In this document: piece by piece, positions 1-8,377 of the stretch
Layout: each line of letters opens with the position of its first letter
Numbering within the stretch: the first letter of the stretch is position 1
Assembly: GCA_045113775.1 (NCBI GenBank)
Contig: JBGUJH010000061.1
Coordinates: forward strand, 1-17,640
DNA from: CAG-791 sp045113775
Lineage (GTDB): Bacteria > Bacillota > Clostridia > Lachnospirales > Lachnospiraceae
Length of the DNA stretch: 17,640 nt
Direction of reading: 5' to 3'
Translations under genes and position numbers: made by a program
The notes under the pieces: model-generated
What the model saw: only the letters and a program-made list of their open reading frames with translations
Told to the model about the DNA's origin: nothing
The model's database searches: none

Positions 1-145
1 GCGGGTTGCCTGTAAGGCAACATCTTCCTTTCCGCACGCGTGTGCATCATTTAACTCGGTCGGGGATTGTCTCCCGCCACCGAGTAAGGTTTGTTACAAC
101 TCGCCGCCTGCAGAGGCGGGAGACTTCCCAGCCGAGTTAAATAAT
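1..145 (+). ncRNA. 3' part of a repeated hairpin-rich element (candidate structured RNA), left copy
   Basis: The stretch folds into nested stems with little left over. Bases 1-4 (GCGG) pair with 32-35; GTTGCC at 5-10 pairs with GGCAAC at 16-21 around loop TGTAA. An 11-bp stem joins 49-59 (ATTTAACTCGG) to 132-142. Inside it, 69-78 (GTCTCCCGCC) pairs with 115-124, and within that CGAGT at 81-85 pairs with ACTCG at 99-103. Bases 104-109 and 114-119 can form a competing hairpin. The element is cut by the left edge. Bases 1-66 recur at 17575-17640 in the same orientation with five differences. There is no convincing ORF through it. Nested helices plus a second copy suggest a structured RNA or a mobile intergenic repeat. 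Strand is chosen because a promoter-like site precedes the right copy on plus and a U-run hairpin follows this copy. In size and phylum the raiA motif is the first RNA family to test, but I have not matched it. Confidence 0.55.
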
Positions 146-197
146 CAGTCGTCTAATAATGGATCATCACTTAAGATAATTTCATGTTTTACACCAG

Positions 198-237
198 AAT
201 AACCTGCAAGTCAATGAGTCCTGCAGGCTATTTTCTT
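198..237. terminator. Hairpin terminator, possibly two-way
   Basis: AATAACCTGCA (198-208) pairs with TGCAGGCTATT (222-232) around a 13-base loop. On plus, one pair (202/228) is an A-C mismatch, but the stem runs into TTTTCTT, a modest U-run. On minus the same pair becomes a U-G wobble, so the stem is better, but no clear U-run follows. It could end transcription of the structured element on plus, of the Cna_B gene on minus, or both. Confidence 0.5.
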
Positions 238-271
238 AATAAAATATGAATTTTTCATGTCATTATGTGAG

Positions 272-2071
272 TCAGTCCTCTCTCCTCTGTTCAATCTTCA
301 TCCATATATAGAGGGCTGCGGCCGCTGCCACGAGCATAGCCCCCCATATGTTGCCCGACCCGGTCGTGTCGGCCGTTTTGGCAGATCTGCTCTTTTTGAT
401 CGTAGTGCTGGTCCTTACGGGTGTGGTCCTGGATACCTTTGTCGTGAGCACCTTTGCCACAATAACGCCTTTCTGAACGGGCTGGCTTCTCAGGGATATC
501 TCTTCCTCTGAGCTTCTGCCCTCAGGAAGAGGTTCATGAGCATTGGTGATCATATATCCCTCTGCGTCTGATCCGCTTATCAGGCCTGTATAGCCTTCCA
601 GACGCCCTTCTTCGATTGAATAGGACTGTCTGACGCAGTCTGAATAAACAGGAAGGTCGTCAAATGTGCCGCTCCAGTCGTTCTCTTCGCTGAGCGTGAC
701 TGTTCTTCCGGTCTCGCGTCCGTTTGCGTAGAGAGTGACGTTGACGCTGCCCGGCCTTGTTCCGTCCCTGTTGTCCTCATCTTCCCATTTTCCGGTCACT
801 TCCACATCAATAGAAGGGGTTTTCAGGACAGGTGCCAGGAAAATACGTTCAGCCTTTTGATCTTTTGTACCGCGGAACAGGATATCCCTCTCATCGCTTA
901 TCTCGATCTCACCTGAAAAGCTTTCTTCTCCGGCATCGGCAAAAGAACGTCCGCCTTGTTCGATCATATAATCATAATCCGCCGCAACCTTTACAGCGAA
1001 GCTCCTGTATCCCTCGGGCATGTCAAATGCAGCCTCAAATTGGCCGTTTGTGGCTCTGACTCTCACATTTTCAAGTCCGGAAAGACTTCCGTCTCCGGGT
1101 TCAGCAAAGGATGCCGTGATTATTGACGCGGGTGTAAAACCTTTCGGAGCAGAAGCGCCTGTCTGAGAAGCTTGTTCTTCCCCCTCTGCTTCCGTTTCCG
1201 CAGCGTCTTTACTGTTGTCATAACCGGCTGCTATGGGTCTTCCCTGACCGTCAGAAAGAGCAGTCAGAGAACTGACTCGATCGGAGATCAAGGGCGCATA
1301 GACCGGATCCTGAGCGCTCTGCGCGCCGCATCCGACAGCGTCGGCATGGGTTCCTGCGATTGCCTTGATATTTCCTCCCTGAACGACGATAATACCGCAG
1401 GCATTCTGCCCCCGGCTTCCCCCTATTGCAGCTCCGTCCGTACCGCCCACAGCAGTGAGGACTCCCTCGCCTGTGATCCTGAGACTGGATAACAACGATC
1501 TGCTTCCGTCCCCGCGGGGAAGTGTTCCCGCCTCTATGGCCGCAAAACCGGCCGCGCCTTCCACGTAGTTCGATCCGCGCTGTGAAAGGCTGTCTTTCTC
1601 CTTTTCTGTATTTTTTTCCGGCGCGCCAAGACGGATCTCCGCGTCTGCTCCGGGCAGTATTCTGATCGCAGCCCCTTTAGCCGTCTTGATCCTTACTCCG
1701 TCAAGAACCAGCACTGTGTATCCCGATACCTCGATCGATTCCGTGCTGAACTCGGCATCCTGCCGTGTCTTGACTGAAACTGTTCCGCCATAGACATAGA
1801 GATGACCATTTTCATACCTGAAATTGTCTGCTGACTCCGCTTCTACTATGAAAGAGCCGGCTTCCCTTGTGATCATTCCTGTCTCTGTTTCACCGACCTG
1901 TGCCGCTGTTGTTTCTGTGCCTTCTGCTTCTACGGCCGTTGTTATTTCATTAGCGTCCGGTTCCGGGTCCTCTCCGATAGCCGTTTCCGACGCATAAGTC
2001 TTTTGTCCTGCCGTCGATACAAGAATCAGAAGTACAGCGATCATACTGATGACTCTTCGTATTGTATTCAT
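272..2071 (-). CDS. Secreted, membrane-anchored Cna_B-domain surface protein
   Basis: A 599-residue protein if it starts at the ATG at 2069-2071. That start is preferred because GAGGG lies just upstream and it begins directly with a signal peptide (MNTIRRVISMIAVLLILVST, cleavage near TYA-SE, residue 27). The frame is open 15 codons further (ATG at 2116), without a ribosome site. After a Thr/Glu-rich linker, residues about 80-265 are strand-rich with a GGTDGAAIGG motif, as in beta-helix or carbohydrate-binding-like parts of clostridial surface proteins. Residues about 421-512 form a Cna_B beta-sandwich (IDVEVTGKWEDEDNRDG at its start, DLPVY, then YMITNAHEP at its end). The C-terminus has KTADTTGSGN, a hydrophobic helix (about 573-591) and KIEQRRED: the layout of a sortase signal but without LPXTG. 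Probable role: a stalk or adhesin at the cell surface. Ligand unknown. It is transcribed divergently from carB. Confidence 0.8.
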   Translation of the reverse strand: MNTIRRVISMIAVLLILVSTAGQKTYASETAIGEDPEPDANEITTAVEAEGTETTAAQVGETETGMITREAGSFIVEAESADNFRYENGHLYVYGGTVSVKTRQDAEFSTESIEVSGYTVLVLDGVRIKTAKGAAIRILPGADAEIRLGAPEKNTEKEKDSLSQRGSNYVEGAAGFAAIEAGTLPRGDGSRSLLSSLRITGEGVLTAVGGTDGAAIGGSRGQNACGIIVVQGGNIKAIAGTHADAVGCGAQSAQDPVYAPLISDRVSSLTALSDGQGRPIAAGYDNSKDAAETEAEGEEQASQTGASAPKGFTPASIITASFAEPGDGSLSGLENVRVRATNGQFEAAFDMPEGYRSFAVKVAADYDYMIEQGGRSFADAGEESFSGEIEISDERDILFRGTKDQKAERIFLAPVLKTPSIDVEVTGKWEDEDNRDGTRPGSVNVTLYANGRETGRTVTLSEENDWSGTFDDLPVYSDCVRQSYSIEEGRLEGYTGLISGSDAEGYMITNAHEPLPEGRSSEEEISLRSQPVQKGVIVAKVLTTKVSRTTPVRTSTTIKKSRSAKTADTTGSGNIWGAMLVAAAAALYIWMKIEQRRED

Positions 2072-2137
2072 TTCCCGAATCCCTCTGTTTAGAACGAGTT
2101 TCCTTAAATGAGTCAAATAATACTGTAATGATATTAT

Positions 2138-2166
2138 ATTTTACTATTTTGTAACAAAAATGTAAA
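2138..2166 (-). promoter_or_regulatory. Predicted promoter of the Cna_B gene
   Basis: On minus, TTTACA (2161-2166) and TAAAAT (2138-2143) are 17 bases apart, a good sigma-A pair. A start near 2131 would give a leader of about 60 bases. TATAAT at 2133-2138 is a rival -10 but lacks a well-placed -35. Confidence 0.45.
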
Positions 2167-2168
2167 TA

Positions 2169-2204
2169 TTGTTTTCTTGTTTTATTACAGATTTAATTTA
2201 TATT
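2169..2204 (+). promoter_or_regulatory. Candidate promoters of carB
   Basis: Two overlapping sigma-A-like pairs lie in the AT-rich gap: TTGTTT (2169-2174) with TTTAAT (2192-2197), spacer 17, and TTGTTT (2177-2182) with TATATT (2199-2204), spacer 16. Either leaves a leader of about 95 bases before carB. I see no terminator-antiterminator pair in that leader. The rest of 2072-2302 holds only this divergent promoter region. Confidence 0.35.
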
Positions 2205-2302
2205 TTACAAATATTAACTAAATTAATAGTGGAAATTCTCGCGGCATTCCTTTACAATTTATGAGATTAAGGGTTTAGCAGAACTACAGAAAGAGAGGAC
2301 TT

Positions 2303-5300
2303 ATGGCACAACGTACTGATATTCATAAAATACTGATCATCGGTTCAGGTCCCATCGTCATCGGTCAGGCGTGTGAGTTTGACTATTCAGGCACGCAGGC
2401 CTGCAAGGCACTCAGAAGCCTCGGATATGAGATCGTCCTGGTCAATTCCAATCCGGCAACTATCATGACAGACCCTGAGATGGCTGACATAACCTATATC
2501 GAACCTCTTAACGTCAGACGTATGGAGCAGATCATCGCCAAGGAACGTCCTGACGCTCTTCTTCCCAATCTCGGAGGTCAGTCCGGCCTCAACTTGTGTT
2601 CAGAACTTTATAAAGAAGGAATTCTTGATAAATACGGCGTAAAAGTCATCGGCGTTCAGGTCGATGCTATTGAGCGCGGAGAAGACCGAATTGAATTTAA
2701 GGAAACAATGAATAAGCTCGGCATCGAGATGGCCAGAAGCGAAGTTGCATACTCGGTAGAGGAAGCGCTTGCGATCGCTGATGAGCTCGGCTATCCCGTT
2801 GTTCTTCGCCCCGCCTACACTATGGGCGGCGCCGGCGGCGGACTTGTCTACAATAAGGATGAGCTCCGCACAGTCTGCGCGCGCGGTCTCCAGGCCAGCC
2901 TGATCCATCAGGTCCTTGTAGAGGAGTCCATCCTCGGCTGGGAAGAGCTCGAGCTTGAAGTTGTCCGCGACAAGGACAACAATATGATCACCGTCTGCTT
3001 CATCGAGAACGTCGATCCCGTCGGCGTCCATACAGGTGATTCCTTCTGCACGGCTCCCATGCTCACGATCGATGAAGATCTGCAGAAAAAGCTCCAGGAG
3101 CAGTCCTACAAGATCGTCGAACACATCGGCGTCATCGGCGGCACAAACGTGCAGTTCGCCCACGATCCCAAGAGCGGCCGCGTAGTCGTCATTGAGATCA
3201 ATCCCAGGACATCCCGCTCCTCCGCTCTGGCATCCAAGGCAACCGGTTTCCCGATCGCTCTGGTATCCGCCAAACTCGCCACAGGACTCACACTGAGCGA
3301 GCTTCCCTGCGGCAAATACGGAACTCTTGACAAATACGTTCCGGACGGCGACTACGTAGTCGTCAAATTCGCCCGCTGGGCATTTGAAAAATTCAAGGGC
3401 GTCAATGACCACCTCGGCACACAGATGCGCGCGGTCGGCGAAGTCATGAGCATCGGCAAGAACTACAAAGAGGCCTTCCAGAAGGCAATCCGTTCCCTTG
3501 AAAAAGACCGCTATGGCCTGGGTTATGTAAAGAACTTCCATGAGCTCAGCAAGGAGAAACTCCTTAAGCTCCTCGTAGTTCCTAACAGCGAGCGCTATTT
3601 TATCATGTATGAAGCCCTGCGCAAGGGAGCTACTGCCGATGAGATCTTCGATCTCACCAGTGTAAAGCACTATTTCATCAACCAGATGAAGGAACTGGTG
3701 GAGGAAGAAGAAGCCCTGCTCCGCGGTCCGCTCACTGCCGAGGCTCTCATACAGGCCAAGAAGGACGGTTTCTCTGACAAATATCTGAGCCAGATCCTTG
3801 ACATCCCTGAGAGCGAGATCCGCCATAAGCGCGAAGAGCTCGGCGTCGTCGAGACATGGGATGCAGTCCATGTCAGCGGCACACAGGACAGCGCTTACTA
3901 CTATTCCACATACAACGCGCCGGATAACGATCCCGTTTCCACTGACCGTCCCAAGATCATGATCCTGGGCGGCGGCCCCAACAGGATCGGCCAGGGTATC
4001 GAGTTTGACTACTGCTGCGTTCATGCGGCCAAGTCTCTCCATGAGCTGGGCTTTGAGACCATCATCGTCAACTGCAACCCTGAGACAGTTTCCACTGACT
4101 ACGACACCTCCGACAAGCTCTATTTTGAGCCCCTTACCCTGGAGGATGTTCTGTCCATCTACTACAAAGAAAAGCCTGTCGGCGTCATCGCGCAGTTCGG
4201 CGGCCAGACGCCTCTGAACCTTGCTGCCGACCTCAAGGCCAACGGAGTCCGTATTCTCGGGACCCAGCCCGAAGTCATCGACCTGGCAGAGGATCGCGAT
4301 CACTTCCGCGCCATGATGGACAAACTCGGCATTCCCATGCCGGAGTCAGGAATGGCCACCACTGTGGAAGAAGCGACAGCGATCGCCAATTCCATCGGCT
4401 ATCCCGTCATGGTCCGTCCTTCCTACGTCCTGGGCGGACGCGGAATGGAAGTTGTCTATGACGATGACTCCATGAAGGACTACATGCTCGCCGCTGTCGG
4501 TGTGACGCCCGACCGCCCGATCCTGATCGACAGATTCCTCAATCACGCTATGGAGTGCGAAGCAGACGCCATCAGTGACGGCGCGCACGCTTATGTTCCT
4601 GCCGTCATGGAGCACATCGAGCTGGCAGGCATTCACTCCGGCGACTCCGCGTGCATCATTCCTTCCAGACATATCCCGCAGGATAATCTGGAGACGATCA
4701 AGGAATATACCCGCAAGATCGCAGAAGAAATGCATGTCGTAGGCCTTATGAATATGCAGTACGCCATCGAGAACGGAAAGGTCTATGTGCTTGAGGCGAA
4801 TCCGAGAGCATCCCGTACCGTTCCGCTGGTATCCAAGGTTTGCGGAATCCGCATGGTTCCGATCGCCACGGACATCATCACTTCCGAGATCACCGGCAGG
4901 CCTTCACCGGTAGCCGGACTCGGAGAGCGCACGATCCCTTACTACGGCGTCAAGGAAGCGGTCTTCCCCTTCAACATGTTCCAGGAAGTCGACCCTGTAC
5001 TGGGTCCCGAGATGCGCTCCACCGGCGAAGTCCTCGGCATGGCATCCAAGACAGGTGAGGCCTACTTCAAGGCACAGGAAGGAGCCAACGCGACTCTTCC
5101 CACTGAGGGAACAGTCCTGATCTCCGTCAACAAGAAAGATAAGCCCGAGGTCGCCGAAGTCGCGGGAATCTTCGCGGAGTGCGGTTTCAAGATCCTCGCT
5201 ACCGGCGGTACCTGCGACCTGATCCAGAAGGCGGGAATCCCTGCTGAGCGCGTCAAGAAGCTCTATGAGGGCCGCCCCAACATCATCGACCTGATCACCA

Positions 5301-5512
5301 ACGGCAAGATCCAGCTGATCATCAACTCCCCTGTCGGTAAGGACAGCATCCACAATGACAGCTACCTCAGAAAGAACGCGATCAAGGCGCGCGTCCCCTA
5401 CATCACCACGATTGACGCAGCCCGCGCCGCGGCAGAGGGTATCCGCTACGTCAAGAAACACGGCGACAGCGAGATCCGCTCCCTGCAGGAATGGCACTCC
5501 ATGATCAAATAA
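2303..5512 (+). CDS. carB: Carbamoyl-phosphate synthase, large subunit
   Basis: 1069 residues, the usual full length. The enzyme makes carbamoyl phosphate from bicarbonate, two ATP and ammonia delivered by the small subunit CarA, feeding pyrimidine and arginine synthesis in the cytoplasm. The two homologous synthetase halves are both visible: KILIIGSGPIVIGQACEFDY near residue 10 and KIMILGGGPNRIGQGIEFDY near residue 550, each followed by an ATP-grasp domain (RPAYTMGGAGGG in the first, RPSYVLGGRGMEVVYDD in the second). An oligomerisation region lies between. From about residue 935 comes the MGS-like allosteric domain (GTVLISVNKKDKPE, then ATGGTCDLIQKAG), where UMP and ornithine bind in known enzymes. 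The ATG follows AGAGAGG at proper distance. No carA lies next to it; the gene stands alone between a divergent surface protein gene and its own terminator. Confidence 0.97.
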   Translation: MAQRTDIHKILIIGSGPIVIGQACEFDYSGTQACKALRSLGYEIVLVNSNPATIMTDPEMADITYIEPLNVRRMEQIIAKERPDALLPNLGGQSGLNLCSELYKEGILDKYGVKVIGVQVDAIERGEDRIEFKETMNKLGIEMARSEVAYSVEEALAIADELGYPVVLRPAYTMGGAGGGLVYNKDELRTVCARGLQASLIHQVLVEESILGWEELELEVVRDKDNNMITVCFIENVDPVGVHTGDSFCTAPMLTIDEDLQKKLQEQSYKIVEHIGVIGGTNVQFAHDPKSGRVVVIEINPRTSRSSALASKATGFPIALVSAKLATGLTLSELPCGKYGTLDKYVPDGDYVVVKFARWAFEKFKGVNDHLGTQMRAVGEVMSIGKNYKEAFQKAIRSLEKDRYGLGYVKNFHELSKEKLLKLLVVPNSERYFIMYEALRKGATADEIFDLTSVKHYFINQMKELVEEEEALLRGPLTAEALIQAKKDGFSDKYLSQILDIPESEIRHKREELGVVETWDAVHVSGTQDSAYYYSTYNAPDNDPVSTDRPKIMILGGGPNRIGQGIEFDYCCVHAAKSLHELGFETIIVNCNPETVSTDYDTSDKLYFEPLTLEDVLSIYYKEKPVGVIAQFGGQTPLNLAADLKANGVRILGTQPEVIDLAEDRDHFRAMMDKLGIPMPESGMATTVEEATAIANSIGYPVMVRPSYVLGGRGMEVVYDDDSMKDYMLAAVGVTPDRPILIDRFLNHAMECEADAISDGAHAYVPAVMEHIELAGIHSGDSACIIPSRHIPQDNLETIKEYTRKIAEEMHVVGLMNMQYAIENGKVYVLEANPRASRTVPLVSKVCGIRMVPIATDIITSEITGRPSPVAGLGERTIPYYGVKEAVFPFNMFQEVDPVLGPEMRSTGEVLGMASKTGEAYFKAQEGANATLPTEGTVLISVNKKDKPEVAEVAGIFAECGFKILATGGTCDLIQKAGIPAERVKKLYEGRPNIIDLITNGKIQLIINSPVGKDSIHNDSYLRKNAIKARVPYITTIDAARAAAEGIRYVKKHGDSEIRSLQEWHSMIK

Positions 5513-5523
5513 ACATCAATGCT

Positions 5524-5565
5524 AACCCCCGGTATTCAGAGCACTCTGAATGCCGGGGTTTTTCA
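5524..5565 (+). terminator. Intrinsic terminator of carB
   Basis: A GC-rich stem with arms 5524-5541 and 5544-5560 (AACCCCCGGTATTCAGAG against CTCTGAATGCCGGGGTT, one bulged C and one G-T) runs straight into TTTTTC. It starts 12 bases after the carB stop. Confidence 0.9.
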
Positions 5566-5573
5566 TACCGAAC

Positions 5574-5623
5574 AAAAAAGGCTGCCATACTGAGAATCGT
5601 TAAATTCTCAGTATGACAGCCTT
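5574..5623 (-). terminator. Intrinsic terminator of the ATP synthase operon
   Basis: Arms 5578-5597 and 5604-5623 make a 20-bp stem around a 6-base loop. Its only imperfect pair is a U-G wobble when read on minus (an A-C mismatch on plus). On minus it continues into TTTTTTG, so it ends the atp operon 16 bases after the atpC stop. It lies back to back with the carB terminator. Confidence 0.9.
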
Positions 5624-5638
5624 GAATCGTTTCATCGG

Positions 5639-6049
5639 TTAATGTAAACGACCTGCACTGTGGATCCTGACCAGCGCCCTGTACAGCCTGGCTTCCGCTT
5701 TGACTTTGGAAATCTCGTCCAGATTGCTCTGGGCAAGCTTCTCCTCCGCCCTCCTCTTTGCATCCATAGCTCTCGCGACGTCAATATCTTCTCCCCATTC
5801 CCAAGTCGTGGGAATCACGCGGCAATGATTGTCCATCATAGAGAGCATTCCGCCGATACAAGCGGCCTGGCGTTCCGTGCCGTCTGCCATCGTCACTTTG
5901 GCAGTGCCCATTCCGATAGCAGTCACATAATTCATGTGCCTGGCTAAAATGGCCAGATCGCCGTGTATAGTGCGCAGTTTGACCTGCTGCACCTCTCCGT
6001 CATATTCAAGGCCATCCATGGAGACGACCTGTAACCGGAAGGTTGCCAT
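5639..6049 (-). CDS. atpC: F1Fo ATP synthase epsilon subunit
   Basis: 136 residues, normal for the family. Epsilon sits in the central stalk with gamma and can brake ATP hydrolysis. It begins MATFRLQVVSMDGLEYDGEV, the N-terminal beta-sandwich, with the conserved HGDLAILARHMNYVTAIG stretch near residues 29-46; the C-terminal helical hairpin runs from about residue 90 (VARAMDAKRRAEEKLAQS). GGGAGG lies about 9 bases before the ATG. It is the last gene of the operon, 31 bases after atpD and just before the terminator. Confidence 0.96.
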   Translation of the reverse strand: MATFRLQVVSMDGLEYDGEVQQVKLRTIHGDLAILARHMNYVTAIGMGTAKVTMADGTERQAACIGGMLSMMDNHCRVIPTTWEWGEDIDVARAMDAKRRAEEKLAQSNLDEISKVKAEARLYRALVRIHSAGRLH

Positions 6050-6080
6050 AGCGTCTTCCTCCCTTCATTTACGTTTATAG

Positions 6081-7469
6081 TTATTTCGCCTTTTCAAAGA
6101 CATCATCGATGGTTCCGGCGAACAGGAATGCGCTCTCAGGAAGGTCATCGCACTCACCGTCAAGGATCATACGGAAGCCGCGGAGTGTCTCGCTAAGAGG
6201 GACATACTTGCCGGGCATACCCGTGAACTGTTCTGCGACAGAAAAACTCTGAGACAGGAAGTTCTGGATCTTTCTTGCTCTGTAAACACTGAGCTTATCC
6301 TGATCGGAAAGTTCATCCATACCCATGATCGCGATGATATCCTGCAGCTCTTTATAGCGCTGGAGGACCTGCTGTACGCCTCTCGCGACATCGTAGTGCT
6401 CCTGGCCTACGACTTCGGGAGAAAGGATACGGCTTGTGGAATCCAGAGGATCCACAGCGGGATAGATACCCTGGGATGCAATGTCACGGGAAAGTACCGT
6501 TGTAGCATCCAGATGGGTGAATGTTGTTGCAGGCGCGGGGTCAGTCAAGTCATCCGCAGGGACATAGACGGCCTGAACGGATGTGATGGAACCGCGTTTT
6601 GTGGATGTGATCCTCTCCTGCAGTGCGCCCATTTCCGTTGCCAGCGTGGGCTGGTAACCTACTGCTGAAGGCATACGGCCGAGCAGCGCCGAAACTTCGG
6701 AACCTGCCTGTGTGAAACGGAAAATGTTGTCGATGAACAGAAGCACGTCCTGGTTTTTGACATCGCGGAAATACTCCGCCATTGTCAGGCCGGAAAGTCC
6801 TACTCTCATTCTCGCTCCCGGAGGCTCATTCATCTGGCCGTAGACCAGTGCGGTCTTGCCAAGAACTCCGCTTTCTTTCATTTCGCCGTAAAGGTCATTT
6901 CCTTCACGGGTTCTCTCGCCGACGCCTGTAAAGACGGAAATACCGCCGTGCGCTTTGGCGACGTTGTTGATCAGCTCCATGATCAGAACTGTCTTGCCGA
7001 CGCCTGCGCCGCCGAACAGACCGATCTTACCGCCCTTAGCGTAAGGGCAGATCAGATCTACGACCTTGATACCGGTCTCAAAGATCTCTGTCGCCGGTGT
7101 CTGTTCCTCAAAGGTAGGAGCAGGGCGATGGATCGGCCAGCGCTCCTTGACTTCCGGTGCAGGCTGATTGTCGACCGGCTCGCCGAGCAGGTTAAAAATA
7201 CGCCCAAGGCACTCTTCACCAACCGGAACAGTGATAGGACCGCCGAGGTCGACTGCATCTGTGCCGCGGACCAGTCCGTCCGTAGAGCTCATTGCGACAC
7301 ACCTTACGACATCGTCTCCGATCTGCTGAGCAACTTCGGCGATCAGTCTGCGGCCGTCCACTGAGATCTCAATGGCATTGAGCAGTTCGGGCAGTTCGCC
7401 CTCCCCGAATCTAATATCAAGAACCGGGCCTGTGACCTGTATGATCTTTCCCGTATGTTTCTCACTCAT
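6081..7469 (-). CDS. atpD: F1Fo ATP synthase beta subunit
   Basis: 462 residues from the ATG at 7467-7469, chosen because AAAGGAG lies 9 bases upstream and the protein then begins MSEKHTGKIIQVTGPVLDI as usual. The frame runs upstream only through a TTG at 7493 with no ribosome site. Beta holds the catalytic nucleotide sites. Walker A GGAGVGKT is at 153-160, the catalytic Glu in GVGERTREGNDL at 185, and the DELSEED-type loop is DELSDQDK at 385-392. All expected motifs are present and the enzyme looks functional. Its start lies 20 bases after the atpG stop. Confidence 0.98.
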   Translation of the reverse strand: MSEKHTGKIIQVTGPVLDIRFGEGELPELLNAIEISVDGRRLIAEVAQQIGDDVVRCVAMSSTDGLVRGTDAVDLGGPITVPVGEECLGRIFNLLGEPVDNQPAPEVKERWPIHRPAPTFEEQTPATEIFETGIKVVDLICPYAKGGKIGLFGGAGVGKTVLIMELINNVAKAHGGISVFTGVGERTREGNDLYGEMKESGVLGKTALVYGQMNEPPGARMRVGLSGLTMAEYFRDVKNQDVLLFIDNIFRFTQAGSEVSALLGRMPSAVGYQPTLATEMGALQERITSTKRGSITSVQAVYVPADDLTDPAPATTFTHLDATTVLSRDIASQGIYPAVDPLDSTSRILSPEVVGQEHYDVARGVQQVLQRYKELQDIIAIMGMDELSDQDKLSVYRARKIQNFLSQSFSVAEQFTGMPGKYVPLSETLRGFRMILDGECDDLPESAFLFAGTIDDVFEKAK

Positions 7470-7489
7470 GTATATGTACTCCTTTAGTA

Positions 7490-8362
7490 TCAATTCCCTT
7501 CTGCGCCAGCCACGATCTCCGTGATCTCCTGCGTGATGCTCGCCTGCCTTGCCCTGTTGTAGTACAGGCTCAGCTTTTCGATCATCTCACCGGCATTGTC
7601 AGTAGCCGCTTCCATAGCGGTACGTCTGGCTGCCAGCTCACTTGCCACCGATACGTTGATACTGGTGTACAAGAGCCCCGCAAGGTATTCAGGTACGATC
7701 GCGTTAAAGACAGTTTCGCTGTCCGGTTCATAAAGAATCAGATCGCGCACAGGCTTTTTCTCCTCTCCTTCCACGGCTGCCTCTTCTTCAAAATCAGAAA
7801 GAGGAAGAAGCGATGTTGAGCGAGGAGTCTGTGTCATCATGGAAACGAAGTCTGTATAGCACAGAAGAACGTGTCCGAATTTTCCTTTGGAATAAGCGTC
7901 GCAGATTACCTTGGCAATACCAAAGCACTCGGAAATGCTGATCCTGGCAACTTCCGCGAATTCTTCGGTAAAGAGTTCCACGCCGCGGTGGCGGAAATAC
8001 TCTACGGATTTCTTGCCGACCGGGAGGACCATGAAATCACGGCCTTTAGTCTCACTCTCCATGAACTTGAACAGGTTGGCGTTGTAGCCGCCTGCAAGTC
8101 CTCTGTCACCTGCGATCACAATATACAGCCACTTGTCATTCTTGACCTGCTTCGTATAAGGGGACTGGAAATCAGTATTTCCTCTGGCGATCTCAATGAG
8201 CGTCTCCCTCATGATCTTGAAATAAGGTTTGCTCTTGTCCGCCTTCTCCTTGGCTTTGCGGAGCTTGGAGGCCGCGACCAGCTGCATGGCCTTTGTGATC
8301 TGCATCGTATTCTGAACGCTTTTGATCCGGAGTTTTACAGCTTTCATATTAGCAGCTGCCAT
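7490..8362 (-). CDS. atpG: F1Fo ATP synthase gamma subunit
   Basis: 290 residues, normal length. Gamma is the rotating central shaft. The N-terminal helix (RIKSVQNTMQITKAMQLVAA, residues about 12-31) and C-terminal helix (YNRARQASITQEITEIVAGA, near 268-287) that form the coiled-coil axle are both clear. VIAGDRGLAGGYNANL near residues 82-97 is the family's Rossmann-like core. The ATG follows GGAGGG and lies 15 bases after the atpA stop. A loop near residues 190-205 (EEEAAVEGEEKKP) is rich in charges. Confidence 0.97.
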   Translation of the reverse strand: MAAANMKAVKLRIKSVQNTMQITKAMQLVAASKLRKAKEKADKSKPYFKIMRETLIEIARGNTDFQSPYTKQVKNDKWLYIVIAGDRGLAGGYNANLFKFMESETKGRDFMVLPVGKKSVEYFRHRGVELFTEEFAEVARISISECFGIAKVICDAYSKGKFGHVLLCYTDFVSMMTQTPRSTSLLPLSDFEEEAAVEGEEKKPVRDLILYEPDSETVFNAIVPEYLAGLLYTSINVSVASELAARRTAMEAATDNAGEMIEKLSLYYNRARQASITQEITEIVAGAEGN

Positions 8363-8377
8363 ATTTTAGTCCCTCCG

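Noticed and set aside
1..145. CRISPR array or tRNA-like explanation of the left repeats
   Set aside because: No regularly spaced repeats occur, and no cloverleaf with a T-arm and CCA acceptor can be drawn.
2072..2116. Upstream ATG of the Cna_B protein gene
   Set aside because: No ribosome site, and it would put 15 residues before the signal peptide.
2286..2300. AGAGAGG before carB resembling the core of a PyrR binding loop
   Set aside because: It serves as the ribosome site, and I see no flanking stem or terminator-antiterminator as PyrR attenuators need.
2600..4303. 567-codon open frame on minus opposite carB
   Set aside because: It lies wholly opposite a highly conserved gene, has no ribosome site or recognisable motif, and its composition is what reading carB codons backwards gives.
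7470..7493. Upstream start of atpD giving an 8-residue extension
   Set aside because: It would be a TTG overlapping the atpG stop, without a ribosome site, while the inner ATG has AAAGGAG and the normal N-terminus.
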